Shown: piece by piece, positions 16,320 through 23,694 of the stretch
Layout of the letters: the number at the start of each line of letters is the position of its first letter
How positions within the stretch are numbered: position 1 is the first letter of the stretch
Assembly (NCBI GenBank): GCA_002431965.1
Contig: DJEW01000022.1
Coordinates: 16,229 to 57,956 of the forward strand
DNA length: 41,728 nt
DNA from: Clostridiales bacterium UBA5888
GTDB lineage: Bacteria > Bacillota > Clostridia > Oscillospirales > Oscillospiraceae
Direction of reading: 5' to 3'
The notes under the pieces: model-generated
The model's input: the letters and a program-made list of their open reading frames with translations, nothing else
The model's database searches: none
Told to the model about the DNA's origin: nothing
Position numbers and translations under genes: made by a program

Positions 16320-18158
16320 TTAATAGTTTGCAGCAACTACAGCGCCGCCGCCGAGAACCGTACAGGTGTTTGCAACAGCCATCATGGTAATGAGTATTGC
16401 GTTGACAATGGCGCACAGATACGGATTTTTCGTCTTTTTATAGATGAAGCGGGTCATGAACGGGGTAACAAAGAGGTATATGCAGGCAGGGTAGAGCCAA
16501 ATCCCGCTTATACGGAAGCCCTCGGTGGAGTACCACTTCAAAGCGCCGGTCGAGAAGAAAGTAACATACTGAATGGCAATGAATACGAGAGCGCCGAGCG
16601 CGTTGAAAAGACCAAGCAGTGCAGCATTGAACCTGCCGCCGATGTTGTTATAGTTGAAGCAGTTAAAGGACACGGAGTTGACAACATAGAACAGAAGAAA
16701 CAGCGGCAGATATTTCAGACCGATGATGACTTTGTCTGCGTCAAAAGCCTTGAGCGTGAGAACCCACAGACGGAAATCTGACTTGAAGAAGTAGTCGGCA
16801 AAGAACAGAATAATGAATGCAAGAGCGGTTGTGAGCACAGCGAGAACAACGGTGCGCCACAGGCGGCTGAGGCTGATTGTTACGCCGCGCGCGGCGGGGT
16901 CAAAGCCGTTTTTCCTGCCGTAAGCATAGTAGTATAGCAGCAGAACGATAATGGCAAACACGCCGCACAGCACACACCATACGCCCATGGTGAGAGGTCC
17001 GGTCTGAACAAAGAACGGAGTGGTTTTGGAATAGACGTTTACGATGGTCCAGTAATAGCTTAAGCCGGAGAACAGCGCACACAGCGCAAGAGAAATCCAG
17101 AACCAGAGCTTGCCCTTGACGTCTTTGACCTGAAGAGCGGGAACTTCACTTTCAACCTTGAGAATGCCGAAGTATCTGGTGTCGAGCATGAGGTTCATAA
17201 ACGCGAGAACAAAGATGATGATGCCGACAAGACCAAGGAAGTTGAATGCGGTCTTCCACTGCCAGACCTGATTGTCTGCGTCAATGGGATTGGGAGCGCC
17301 GAACGCATCTTCAAAGAACTGTATGCCGTAGCCAACGCACGTAGCGGAGAAGTGAACCCAGGGGTGAGTGCAGCTCGGCTGATAAATGACGCGGAAAAGA
17401 CCGTCCTGCTCATAATACTTTCCGGGAACGACATCTTCCATGCCGTCAGCGCCGTTGTTGAAGTTGACAAAATTCTTTGCGTCCGCGGTGGTGGCAAAGT
17501 TGCGGGGGACGACTTCATTGCCGTTTTCATCGGTGCACCAGTAGAAGAATTCGTCATACAGGTCAGCGATGATGCCAACATAACGACCGTCGAGATCTGC
17601 ACTGTGGTCAACGCCTGTATCGTCAACCCAGGTAGAGGCTTCGTAGAGAACGGCGGAGATGAGCGGCGTCTCGCGCTCGTTGTCTATTGCAACCGCCATG
17701 TCGCATGCGGCGCCGCCGCTGGAATGACCGGTAACGGCTATCTTAGCGGTGTCAACATAAGGGAGAGTACCGGCAAGCTCAACCGCGGCATCAAGACCGA
17801 CAGCAGAGGTGTAGAGACCGTTTGCATCGGTAGACTCGGAATCTCCGTGACCGTGCATGTCAACCGCAATGACCACATAGCCGCGGCGGGCATATTCGAC
17901 GGAGTAGAGATCCTGCATTTCTTTGTTGTTGTACCAACTCTCCACGGTGATTATGCATGGAGCGGGCGTATCTGCGGTTGCATTTGCGGGTTTGTAGAGC
18001 AGGGTGCTGACCTCGTAGCCGGACTTGTCAACAAGGCGAAGCTCCGAGACTTTTACACGCCCCCAGCTTCCCTGAACAGCAGATGCCATTATCATGCTGA
18101 CAAGGCAGAGCACAAGTGCAAGGCACACCCAAAACTTGGCGTTTTTCTTCACTTTCAT
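16320..18158 (-). CDS. Alpha/beta hydrolase fused to a multi-pass membrane domain
   Basis: A 612-residue protein. TM1 (9-28) is followed by an alpha/beta-hydrolase domain (about 40-310) with oxyanion-side DMHGHGDS (100-107) and nucleophile elbow GHSSGG with Ser146; a late His lies near HPWVHFS. From about 310 to the end there are roughly eight membrane segments. The hydrolase part should lie outside the cell. Dienelactone-hydrolase-like esterase or peptidase activity is the best guess; substrate unknown. GGAG is 8 bp before ATG at 18158. It is a single-gene unit with its own terminator. Cysteine and aromatic residues are more frequent than in its neighbours, but no key residue is missing. Confidence 0.8.
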   Translation of the reverse strand: MKVKKNAKFWVCLALVLCLVSMIMASAVQGSWGRVKVSELRLVDKSGYEVSTLLYKPANATADTPAPCIITVESWYNNKEMQDLYSVEYARRGYVVIAVDMHGHGDSESTDANGLYTSAVGLDAAVELAGTLPYVDTAKIAVTGHSSGGAACDMAVAIDNERETPLISAVLYEASTWVDDTGVDHSADLDGRYVGIIADLYDEFFYWCTDENGNEVVPRNFATTADAKNFVNFNNGADGMEDVVPGKYYEQDGLFRVIYQPSCTHPWVHFSATCVGYGIQFFEDAFGAPNPIDADNQVWQWKTAFNFLGLVGIIIFVLAFMNLMLDTRYFGILKVESEVPALQVKDVKGKLWFWISLALCALFSGLSYYWTIVNVYSKTTPFFVQTGPLTMGVWCVLCGVFAIIVLLLYYYAYGRKNGFDPAARGVTISLSRLWRTVVLAVLTTALAFIILFFADYFFKSDFRLWVLTLKAFDADKVIIGLKYLPLFLLFYVVNSVSFNCFNYNNIGGRFNAALLGLFNALGALVFIAIQYVTFFSTGALKWYSTEGFRISGIWLYPACIYLFVTPFMTRFIYKKTKNPYLCAIVNAILITMMAVANTCTVLGGGAVVAANY

Positions 18159-18494
18159 TTTTATCTCCTTTTCTCGTTTTCATGTACGGGAACACACGCG
18201 CCCGTCAAACTGTGTTTTCATTCTATCCGTCATTTTGCCGATTGCCATTATTCACAGTCCGTACATTTTAGAATGATTTTATGGTACAATTGTGCAAAAT
18301 ATGTCGAATGTGAGCTTATAAATTGACAAAATATTATCATCTACAAAATTGTTTTATTGGATTTGTACAAATGCCACAACAGCGAACATTCCCGCGTCAA
18401 GCGTCCGAACCGGCGGACAGCGACAAAAAACAGCACGGAATGCTTGTTGACATTCCGTGCTGTTTTAATTGGGAGCAAATTTGCAAGAATTTTG
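18159..18494. other. Gene-free region between hydrolase and peptide locus
   Basis: About 335 bp, AT-rich. It must hold the minus-strand promoter of the hydrolase gene, which I could not fix. A TTGACA at 18323-18328 on the plus strand has no good -10. The only clear structure is the hairpin at 18427-18466. Short frames here lack ribosome binding sites. Confidence 0.5.
18427..18466. terminator. Strong bidirectional hairpin with no adjoining gene
   Basis: 16-bp stem (18427-18442 with 18451-18466), T-runs on both strands (six T on minus). It insulates the hydrolase promoter from the peptide locus, or ends a short unannotated RNA. Confidence 0.75.
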
Positions 18495-18523
18495 TTGTAT
18501 TTTGCCTCCGTGCGTGGTATTCT
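18495..18523 (+). promoter_or_regulatory. Promoter of the small peptide mRNA
   Basis: TTGTAT, 17-bp spacer, TATTCT (18518-18523). The start point would fall near 18530, at the left end of a perfect 16-bp palindrome GGTACATATATGTACC (18530-18545), which could be an operator or a 5' stabilising hairpin. Confidence 0.65.
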
Positions 18524-18640
18524 AAATATGGTACATATATGTACCGGGGTGCTGCACAACGGCAGGCGTAAGTGAGCGGCAGCGCGAGCTTATGCCGCGT
18601 AACGGCGGTTAGCTACATCTCCGCAAAGGAGGTGAAGCAC

Positions 18641-18724
18641 ATGCGTTTGACGATAACTCTTACATTGCGTAAGCTGATGCTCCAGTTTATCATTAAAAGC
18701 AGAAACCGCCACTCGGCCAAGTGA
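18641..18724 (+). CDS. Small basic-hydrophobic peptide, candidate type I toxin
   Basis: A 27-residue peptide from ATG 18641 with a very strong AAAGGAGGTG 6-13 bp upstream. It starts MRLTITLTLRKL, has a short hydrophobic run (about 11-18) and ends in a basic NRHSAK tail. The composition fits small membrane-active toxins. Control features visible: CTCC (18619-18622) can pair with GGAG of the ribosome site; 18605-18613 pairs with 18759-18767 and 18547-18556 with 18772-18781, joining 5' and 3' ends of the mRNA; the stop codon lies in a hairpin; an antisense RNA gene overlaps the 3' end. It could also be a leader or regulatory peptide. Toxicity is inferred. Confidence 0.7.
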   Translation: MRLTITLTLRKLMLQFIIKSRNRHSAK

Positions 18725-18787
18725 CGGTTTCTAAACTAGAAATCTAAAAAAGCACTGGGCTAACCGCATGCTGCAGCACCCTTTCTA
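18695..18787 (-). ncRNA. Predicted antisense RNA to the small peptide mRNA
   Basis: Driven by a perfect minus-strand promoter, starting near 18787 and ending after hairpin 18731-18702 (11-bp stem, one G-U) with T4 at 18698-18695. About 93 nt. It is complementary to the last ten codons and the 3' untranslated part of the peptide mRNA. On the plus strand the same hairpin has a mismatch, so it is better formed in the antisense RNA. This is the layout of type I antitoxin RNAs such as RatA or SR4. Confidence 0.7.
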
Positions 18788-18793
18788 TATATT

Positions 18794-18822
18794 ATTATAG
18801 CGTCCGACTTGGGATCTGTCAA
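18794..18822 (-). promoter_or_regulatory. Consensus promoter for the antisense RNA
   Basis: Minus strand TTGACA (18822-18817), 17-bp spacer, TATAAT (18799-18794): a perfect sigma-A promoter. Its only downstream sequence is the 3' part of the peptide gene. Confidence 0.88.
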
Positions 18823-18842
18823 GCCGGACGCTGTTGTTTTTT
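18799..18842 (+). terminator. Terminator of the small peptide mRNA
   Basis: AGCGTCCG/CGGACGCT stem (18799-18806 with 18825-18832), then TTGTTTTTT. The stem and loop contain the antisense promoter, so mRNA end and antisense start share the same DNA. Confidence 0.8.
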
Positions 18843-18863
18843 ATATAGTGCATCGACGAAACA

Positions 18864-19901
18864 CTATATGCTAAATTTTACCTTGGGGGGGGTGCTGCGC
18901 CTTTTCAGCTTTCTGTAAGCCAACGGCGTTATGCCCTCAAACCGCTTGAAGAGCTTGACAAAATAGCTCACGTCCATAAAGCCCAGGGCGGCGGCAATGG
19001 CGCTTACGCTGTCGGGCGTGCCGCGCAGCAGCTCCTTTGCGCGCTCCACCTTGAGCCGATTCACATAGTCGGTGTAGTTCTCGCCTATATCGTGCTGAAA
19101 AATGCGCGAGAAGTAGCTGCGGCTCAGATGGCACAGCGACGCCATTTCATGCATGGGTATCATCTCATGCAGATGGCTTTCAATATACACGACTGCGGGA
19201 TAGACCACGCTGCTTTTCTGCACAGCGTCTTCCGCACTGATGTGCTCGTCTGCACCGTTCAGCGCATGTATCTCAACCGGAACATCGGTGCTGACGGACT
19301 GAGCGTCGCCCGGGAGACTGCGCAGCCGCCATTCGTAGCTCATCATCCGTGCGCGGCTGTCCACCGCGCGCTCGACGATATATTGCACAATGGTGTTTAT
19401 CATGTCTGCAATGCTGCGTATGCGCTCATATTCCATTTCCGGCAGCCGCTGATACAGTACACGCAGATCGGGCTGTAGAGCGCTCACCACATCGTCAGCG
19501 TGGAAGGAGCTGATCTCGTTGACAAGCCGCTCAACTCCTGCGTCAGATCCGTTGGAGATGCGCACCTGCCCGAACATCACCGCGCCAAGGTACTGGTCGC
19601 CCACGGTTATCGGCACGGCGACATCCACAACGCCGCAGTGGCACAGGTAGATAAACGGCTGAGTGAGCCGCACGGCCTCCAGCCCGGCGAGCGAGTCGCA
19701 CTTCTGGCAGCGCTTGCGGGAGATGGGATTTTCGCGGATGATGCTGCAAAACTCCGTGCGCATACTGTGCTTTGTGATGGGCGTACCCTTGTAGTCTGTA
19801 GTGATTATGGCGGTGCCGGTCGCCTTTGCAAGCTGATCCTGCACCGCTTCCCAGCGCGGTATGTCCAATATGAATTTTATGTCAAACCTGCCCTTGCTCA
19901 T
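18864..19901 (-). CDS. PocR-domain AraC-family transcription regulator
   Basis: A 345-residue regulator. The N-terminal PocR sensory domain (about 10-175) has the Cys-rich phrases CSIIRENPISRKRCQKCD and YLCHCGVVDVAVPI; PocR domains bind small compounds such as propanediol or glycerol. A linker is followed by two AraC helix-turn-helix motifs (about 240-335; SRSYFSRIFQ and GFMDVSYFVKLFKRFEGITPLAYR). ATG at 19901 has a weak GGGG site. It lies near glycerol genes but is separated from them, so its targets are open. The last codons contain eight C in a row (minus strand), close to the stop. Confidence 0.88.
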   Translation of the reverse strand: MSKGRFDIKFILDIPRWEAVQDQLAKATGTAIITTDYKGTPITKHSMRTEFCSIIRENPISRKRCQKCDSLAGLEAVRLTQPFIYLCHCGVVDVAVPITVGDQYLGAVMFGQVRISNGSDAGVERLVNEISSFHADDVVSALQPDLRVLYQRLPEMEYERIRSIADMINTIVQYIVERAVDSRARMMSYEWRLRSLPGDAQSVSTDVPVEIHALNGADEHISAEDAVQKSSVVYPAVVYIESHLHEMIPMHEMASLCHLSRSYFSRIFQHDIGENYTDYVNRLKVERAKELLRGTPDSVSAIAAALGFMDVSYFVKLFKRFEGITPLAYRKLKRRSTPPKVKFSI

Positions 19902-19987
19902 CGAAACAGACCCCGAAAAGAGTATATGTATTTAGTATGCGTTAAGAAAATTGGTTTGTCATGCTACTTCAGAACTGACTTATATGA

Positions 19988-20037
19988 CATATTTGCGGCT
20001 GAATAATGCCTTGAACAGCAATATTGCCGCAAATATG
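19988..20037. repeat. 12-bp inverted repeat after the secreted Cys-rich gene
   Basis: CATATTTGCGGC (19988-19999) and its exact complement (20026-20037). It lies just past the stop of the gene ending at 20042; there is no T-run, so it may be a weak terminator or an mRNA-end structure. Confidence 0.5.
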
Positions 20038-20041
20038 TGTT

Positions 20042-21181
20042 TTACCCTCCTGCTGCGGGCAGGGTCTGGTCGTAGATTATGCCGCAGGTGACGCACTGCA
20101 CGACGGAGCGCCCCGGCGTTGTGGCTGTGGGCGCGGTGTAGCTTTTCTGTGTCCAGGTGTGCTCGTGCCGGCATATGCCCACGCCGTGCTCTTCCCCATT
20201 GCACAGCGGCTTGAGACAGTTGCGGCATTTGCCGTGCGCCGCGCCGTCCGTGACGCAGTGCCCAGCAATGCCGCATTCCGGGACGGCGTGCTCCGCCGCG
20301 CCAAAGCCGGAGGTGCAGGTATAATGCCCGCAGGCGCACATATGCAGCGCCGCACCCTGATCCTCGCCGCATTCCGGGCAGACACACTCCACCGTCAGCA
20401 CGCCGCTGCCGTTAGTAATGCGGATGCTCAGCCGCTGCAGGCTTTCGCCGAGGGTGTTGGTGAAGCTCACTGCGGCGCGCCCGGCAGCAACCGGGACAAG
20501 CGTCTCACTGTCCGCGACGTACACCGTCTCCGGACGCAGGTTCACAACCGTTACGCCGTCTGTGCCGGTCAGCGTCTGGCGCTTGCAGTGCACGCGCCCG
20601 TCCTCGGCACAGTCAAAATCAAACCTGATGCTCTCCGCCGACGCCCAGTCGCAGCCTAGCGCCATATATTCATCCGCCGCGGCGGCGGCATTTGCGCGCA
20701 CTGCGCCGTAAACCGCCTGCCCGACTGCAGAGCTTATTTCGTTTCGCCCGCGCGAGCGCACAACGCTCACGCGATTTCGCCCGCCATCGCCGTCTGAAAC
20801 GCTCTTCACTGCCGCGCCGTTCTTGGAAATAACTACGCCGGTGCAGAGCGCTCCCAAAAACGCGCCGTCCGCGTTAAAGTCCGCGGCGGTGACACGATCC
20901 CCGCCGGCGAACATCAGTGCGCGCCGCTCGTCGTTTGTTGCGAAAAAGCCGCGCAGAACGATGCGCGAGCTCTGGAACATGAGACGCAGATCGTCTCCGT
21001 CGCGCTCAAGCGCCGTCAGCGCGCAGAGATAGAAATCAGCGCGGTAGCTTTCATAGTCGTCAGCGGGCAGATATATTATCTGCGCCGCGCCCGGCTTTTC
21101 CAGCGTCACGAGCGCAGATGCGCAGGGAGAGAGAAGGAAAACCAGCACCAGCGCCGCGAGCGCGGATACAAAACGCTTCAT
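20042..21181 (-). CDS. Secreted Cys-rich protein of unknown function
   Basis: A 379-residue protein with a signal peptide (about 1-23). The middle (30-250) is beta-rich and not recognised. The end (about 255-379) holds many Cys/His pairs (CPECG, CACGHYTC, CRNCLKPLC, HEHTW, CVTCG) resembling zinc ribbons plus the HTW-type repeat common in Clostridia surface proteins, also found in the protein at 32541. ATG at 21181 is chosen because GGAGG is 8 bp upstream; GTG at 21190 is too close. It starts 27 bp after the nucleoside phosphorylase stop and is probably co-transcribed. Role unknown. Confidence 0.7.
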   Translation of the reverse strand: MKRFVSALAALVLVFLLSPCASALVTLEKPGAAQIIYLPADDYESYRADFYLCALTALERDGDDLRLMFQSSRIVLRGFFATNDERRALMFAGGDRVTAADFNADGAFLGALCTGVVISKNGAAVKSVSDGDGGRNRVSVVRSRGRNEISSAVGQAVYGAVRANAAAAADEYMALGCDWASAESIRFDFDCAEDGRVHCKRQTLTGTDGVTVVNLRPETVYVADSETLVPVAAGRAAVSFTNTLGESLQRLSIRITNGSGVLTVECVCPECGEDQGAALHMCACGHYTCTSGFGAAEHAVPECGIAGHCVTDGAAHGKCRNCLKPLCNGEEHGVGICRHEHTWTQKSYTAPTATTPGRSVVQCVTCGIIYDQTLPAAGG

Positions 21182-21208
21182 CTCTCTCACCTCCGTGGTA
21201 TGTTCAAA

Positions 21209-22513
21209 TTACATGATTATATCCTTGATCAGCTTCGGCTGTGCAACGGGAACTGCGGAGAACTCATAGCAGCGTATAAGGCTCTCTGCGGCTTTCGCGG
21301 CTGAAGCGGCGTCCGCGGCGTGAATTTCGGCAATGACCTCGCCCCTGGATACCTGCTCGCCCACCTTTTTGCGCAGAATAATGCCGACAGAGAGGTCGAT
21401 CACGCTCTCCTTCGTCACTCTGCCTCCGCCGAGGTGCATCGACACAAGCCCGACCTCGTCCGCCTCGATGTGCTTCACCCAGCCGCTCTCCGGAGACTTG
21501 GCCTCCAGCACGACGGGCGCGGCAGGGAGGCGGGAGGTATCCGCAACGTCATGCCGGTCGCCGCCCTGACCCTCAACGAGGTCGCCAAGCTTTCTGAGCG
21601 CCGACCCATCGTCCAGCGCTTTTTGCAGCATTACGCGCGCCGCGGCGTTGTCAGGGGCGATGCCGCCCGCCGTCAGTATGCAGCTGCCAAGCGTCAGGCA
21701 CAGTTCCAGAAGGTCGCCGCGCGTCTCGCCCTTGAGCACGCTTATCGCTTCCTTGACCTCCAGCGCGTTGCCGACGCAGCGCCCGAGCGGCTGATCCATA
21801 TCCGTGATGCACGCTGCGACGCAGCGCCCCGCGCCCTTGCCGATGTCCACCATCGCCTGCGCGAGGATTCGCGCCTCCTCCACTGTCTTCATGAACGCGC
21901 CCGAGCCGCACTTTACGTCCAGCACGATAACATCCGCCCCGGAGGCGAGCTTTTTGGACATGATGGAGCTTGCAATGAGCGGAACGCTCGGCACGGTGCC
22001 TGTCACGTCGCGCAGGGCATAGAGCTTCTTGTCCGCCGGGTCGAGATCGGCGGTCTGCCCGATGATGGCAATGCCGAGACGGTTGACGTTTTCAAAAAAC
22101 TGCTCGTCCGTCAGCGCAGTGGAGAAGCCGGGGAAGCTCTCCAGCTTGTCTATCGTTCCGCCTGTGTGACCAAGCCCGCGCCCGGACATTTTTGCGATCT
22201 TCACGCCGCATGCCGCGACCATAGGGCAGAGGATAAGGCTTGTTTTGTCGCCGACGCCGCCTGTGGAGTGCTTGTCGCCCTTTATGCCCTTGATGGGGCT
22301 GAGATCGAGCGTGTCGCCGGAGTGCTCCATCGACAGCGTGAGATTGAGCGTCTCCTCGCTGTCCATGCCTTTGAAGAGTATTGCCATGCACATTGCGGAC
22401 ATCTGGTAATCGGGGATGATGCCGCGCGTGTAATTTTGTATCATGAAATCTATTTCGTCGGCGCTCAGCCTGCCGCCGTCGCGCTTTTTTGCGATAAGAT
22501 CTGTCATCTGCAT
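21209..22513 (-). CDS. pdp: Pyrimidine-nucleoside phosphorylase
   Basis: A 434-residue enzyme of the thymidine/pyrimidine phosphorylase family, which splits uridine and thymidine with phosphate to base and sugar-1-phosphate. The phosphate and nucleoside sites KHSTGGVGDKTSL (81-93) and SGRGLGHTGGT (110-120) are intact; the C-terminal alpha/beta domain (about 340-434) is complete. Length fits Bacillus Pdp. ATG at 22513 has GGAGG 9 bp upstream; longer in-frame codons belong to leader. It follows the unknown protein gene by 68 bp. A deoA (thymidine-specific) assignment is also possible. Confidence 0.93.
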   Translation of the reverse strand: MQMTDLIAKKRDGGRLSADEIDFMIQNYTRGIIPDYQMSAMCMAILFKGMDSEETLNLTLSMEHSGDTLDLSPIKGIKGDKHSTGGVGDKTSLILCPMVAACGVKIAKMSGRGLGHTGGTIDKLESFPGFSTALTDEQFFENVNRLGIAIIGQTADLDPADKKLYALRDVTGTVPSVPLIASSIMSKKLASGADVIVLDVKCGSGAFMKTVEEARILAQAMVDIGKGAGRCVAACITDMDQPLGRCVGNALEVKEAISVLKGETRGDLLELCLTLGSCILTAGGIAPDNAAARVMLQKALDDGSALRKLGDLVEGQGGDRHDVADTSRLPAAPVVLEAKSPESGWVKHIEADEVGLVSMHLGGGRVTKESVIDLSVGIILRKKVGEQVSRGEVIAEIHAADAASAAKAAESLIRCYEFSAVPVAQPKLIKDIIM

Positions 22514-22581
22514 AGTCTGTGTCCTCCATACTTCTCTGTTAAATAAGTAAGAAAATATTATATCATAATCCCGGCGCAACC

Positions 22582-23118
22582 TCAATAGCGAAATAGCATA
22601 TATACGCTGCCTCCTATGCGCCGCAGCACGGCGCCCGGTGCGCGGCGGCGCAGCTGTGCCGGAATGGCGACGATGCAGCCGCGCCCGTCGAAGGCGGTGA
22701 GCGTTCCGTCCGGGCGCGCGAACCACAGCAGATCCTCCGCGCCGTCGGGTATCGGCAGCGCAACGGTGGATGGGGCGGCTTCTGCCGCCGGCTTTTCATC
22801 CGGCGCCGGTGCGGCATCGTCAGTGTGCTCCTCCGCGGCATTTACACGCACCGTGTCTGCCGCGCCGGAGGGCGCGGCGTATTCTATCTGTGACGGCAGC
22901 CCGGCGCATTCTCGGCGTGTGAACCTGCGGCGAAGGTACAGCCCGCCGCTCCACGGCTGCATTACGCCGAGATAGCCCTCGCGCCCGCCGCCATATACCG
23001 AGAGACGCACAAATCCGCCATGCCCGGGTATGCTTGCCTCGAACACTGTGAACAGTCCGTCGGCAGCTACGTCAAGCGTTCCCGCCGCCGCGCCGTCTAT
23101 CATTATCGGGTACTCCAT
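22582..23118 (-). CDS. Unknown protein, 178 residues
   Basis: No family recognised and no signal peptide or membrane segment. The front (1-80) is beta-rich, with MIDG and YGGGREGYLGVMQPW-like turns; an Ala/Pro/Glu linker (about 90-130) leads to a small C-terminal beta-rich part with PIPDG and ARPDGTLTAFDGRG. I choose ATG at 23118 because GGAGG lies 10 bp upstream; the earlier ATG (23154) lies inside a hairpin without a ribosome site. It stands between mazF and the nucleoside phosphorylase gene on the same strand. Confidence 0.65.
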   Translation of the reverse strand: MEYPIMIDGAAAGTLDVAADGLFTVFEASIPGHGGFVRLSVYGGGREGYLGVMQPWSGGLYLRRRFTRRECAGLPSQIEYAAPSGAADTVRVNAAEEHTDDAAPAPDEKPAAEAAPSTVALPIPDGAEDLLWFARPDGTLTAFDGRGCIVAIPAQLRRRAPGAVLRRIGGSVYMLFRY

Positions 23119-23143
23119 ACGCACACCGCCTCCAAGATACAAA

Positions 23144-23176
23144 TCCCCGTTCATATACCATGTATATGAACGGGGA
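23144..23176 (-). terminator. Hairpin between mazF and the unknown gene
   Basis: Perfect 14-bp stem (23144-23157 with 23163-23176), loop CCATG; on the minus strand it is followed by TTTGTATCTT. It probably reduces transcription beyond mazF. Confidence 0.65.
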
Positions 23177-23187
23177 CAGGGTTATTA

Positions 23188-23538
23188 TTATATTGCGCCG
23201 CCAAGACCGAAGCTCACGGCGAGCGCATTGTCCACGGCGGTCATAGTGCCGTCGTCCAGTCTGCCCATCCGCTCGCGCAGACGGGATTTATCTATCGTGC
23301 GTATCTGCTCAAGCAGTATGACGCTGTCGCGGTTGAGCCCGACGCTCTGCGCCGTCAGCTCTATATGCGTCGGCAGACGCGCTTTGCCGATCTGGCTTGT
23401 TATTGCGGCGGCGATGACGGTGGGGCTGTGCTTGTTGCCGGTGTCGTTCTGCACGATGAGCACCGGGCGCATCCCGCCCTGCTCGCTGCCCACGACGGGG
23501 CTGAGATCGGCGTAATAAATATCTCCTCGTTTGACCAT
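23188..23538 (-). CDS. mazF: MazF/NdoA-type endoribonuclease toxin without adjoining antitoxin
   Basis: A 116-residue mRNA interferase of the PemK/MazF family, the same length as the Bacillus protein. VKRGDIYYADLSP opens the fold; Arg24 (GGMRPVLI) and Thr47 (AAITSQ) match the known catalytic pair. ATG at 23538 has GGAG 9 bp upstream; GTG at 23547 is too close to that site. In Bacillus the antitoxin gene is directly upstream; here the 156 bp upstream hold no frame and the next gene is a symporter ended by its own terminator. The antitoxin must lie elsewhere or be absent. Confidence 0.93.
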   Translation of the reverse strand: MVKRGDIYYADLSPVVGSEQGGMRPVLIVQNDTGNKHSPTVIAAAITSQIGKARLPTHIELTAQSVGLNRDSVILLEQIRTIDKSRLRERMGRLDDGTMTAVDNALAVSFGLGGAI

Positions 23539-23570
23539 GCGTTTCACACTCCGTGAAAATGATAGCCCAT

Positions 23571-23585
23571 TACATCATATGTAAC
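23571..23585. promoter_or_regulatory. Short dyad upstream of mazF
   Basis: TTACAT-ATG-ATGTAA, a perfect 6-bp inverted repeat about 35 bp before the mazF start; possible operator. Inference only. Confidence 0.35.
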
Positions 23586-23647
23586 AGCACTATAATTTTC
23601 CCACGTTGCGGGAGAAATTATACATATGGCGGCATGCCATATATAAA

Positions 23648-23675
23648 AATGACCGCCCCGAATGAGGCGGTCATT
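23648..23675 (-). terminator. Terminator of the symporter gene
   Basis: 10-bp stem (23648-23657 with 23666-23675), followed on the minus strand by TTTTATAT; 20 bp after the stop codon. Confidence 0.88.
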
Positions 23676-23694
23676 ACAGACAGGGTTGATGCGA

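Noticed and set aside
18323..18351. TTGACA as a plus-strand promoter
   Set aside because: No acceptable -10 at 16-18 bp.
18341..18559. 72-codon minus-strand frame between the hydrolase and the peptide locus
   Set aside because: It runs through a strong terminator hairpin and lacks a ribosome site.
21320..22546. 408-codon frame opposite the nucleoside phosphorylase
   Set aside because: No ribosome site, no recognisable domain, and complete overlap with a conserved enzyme.
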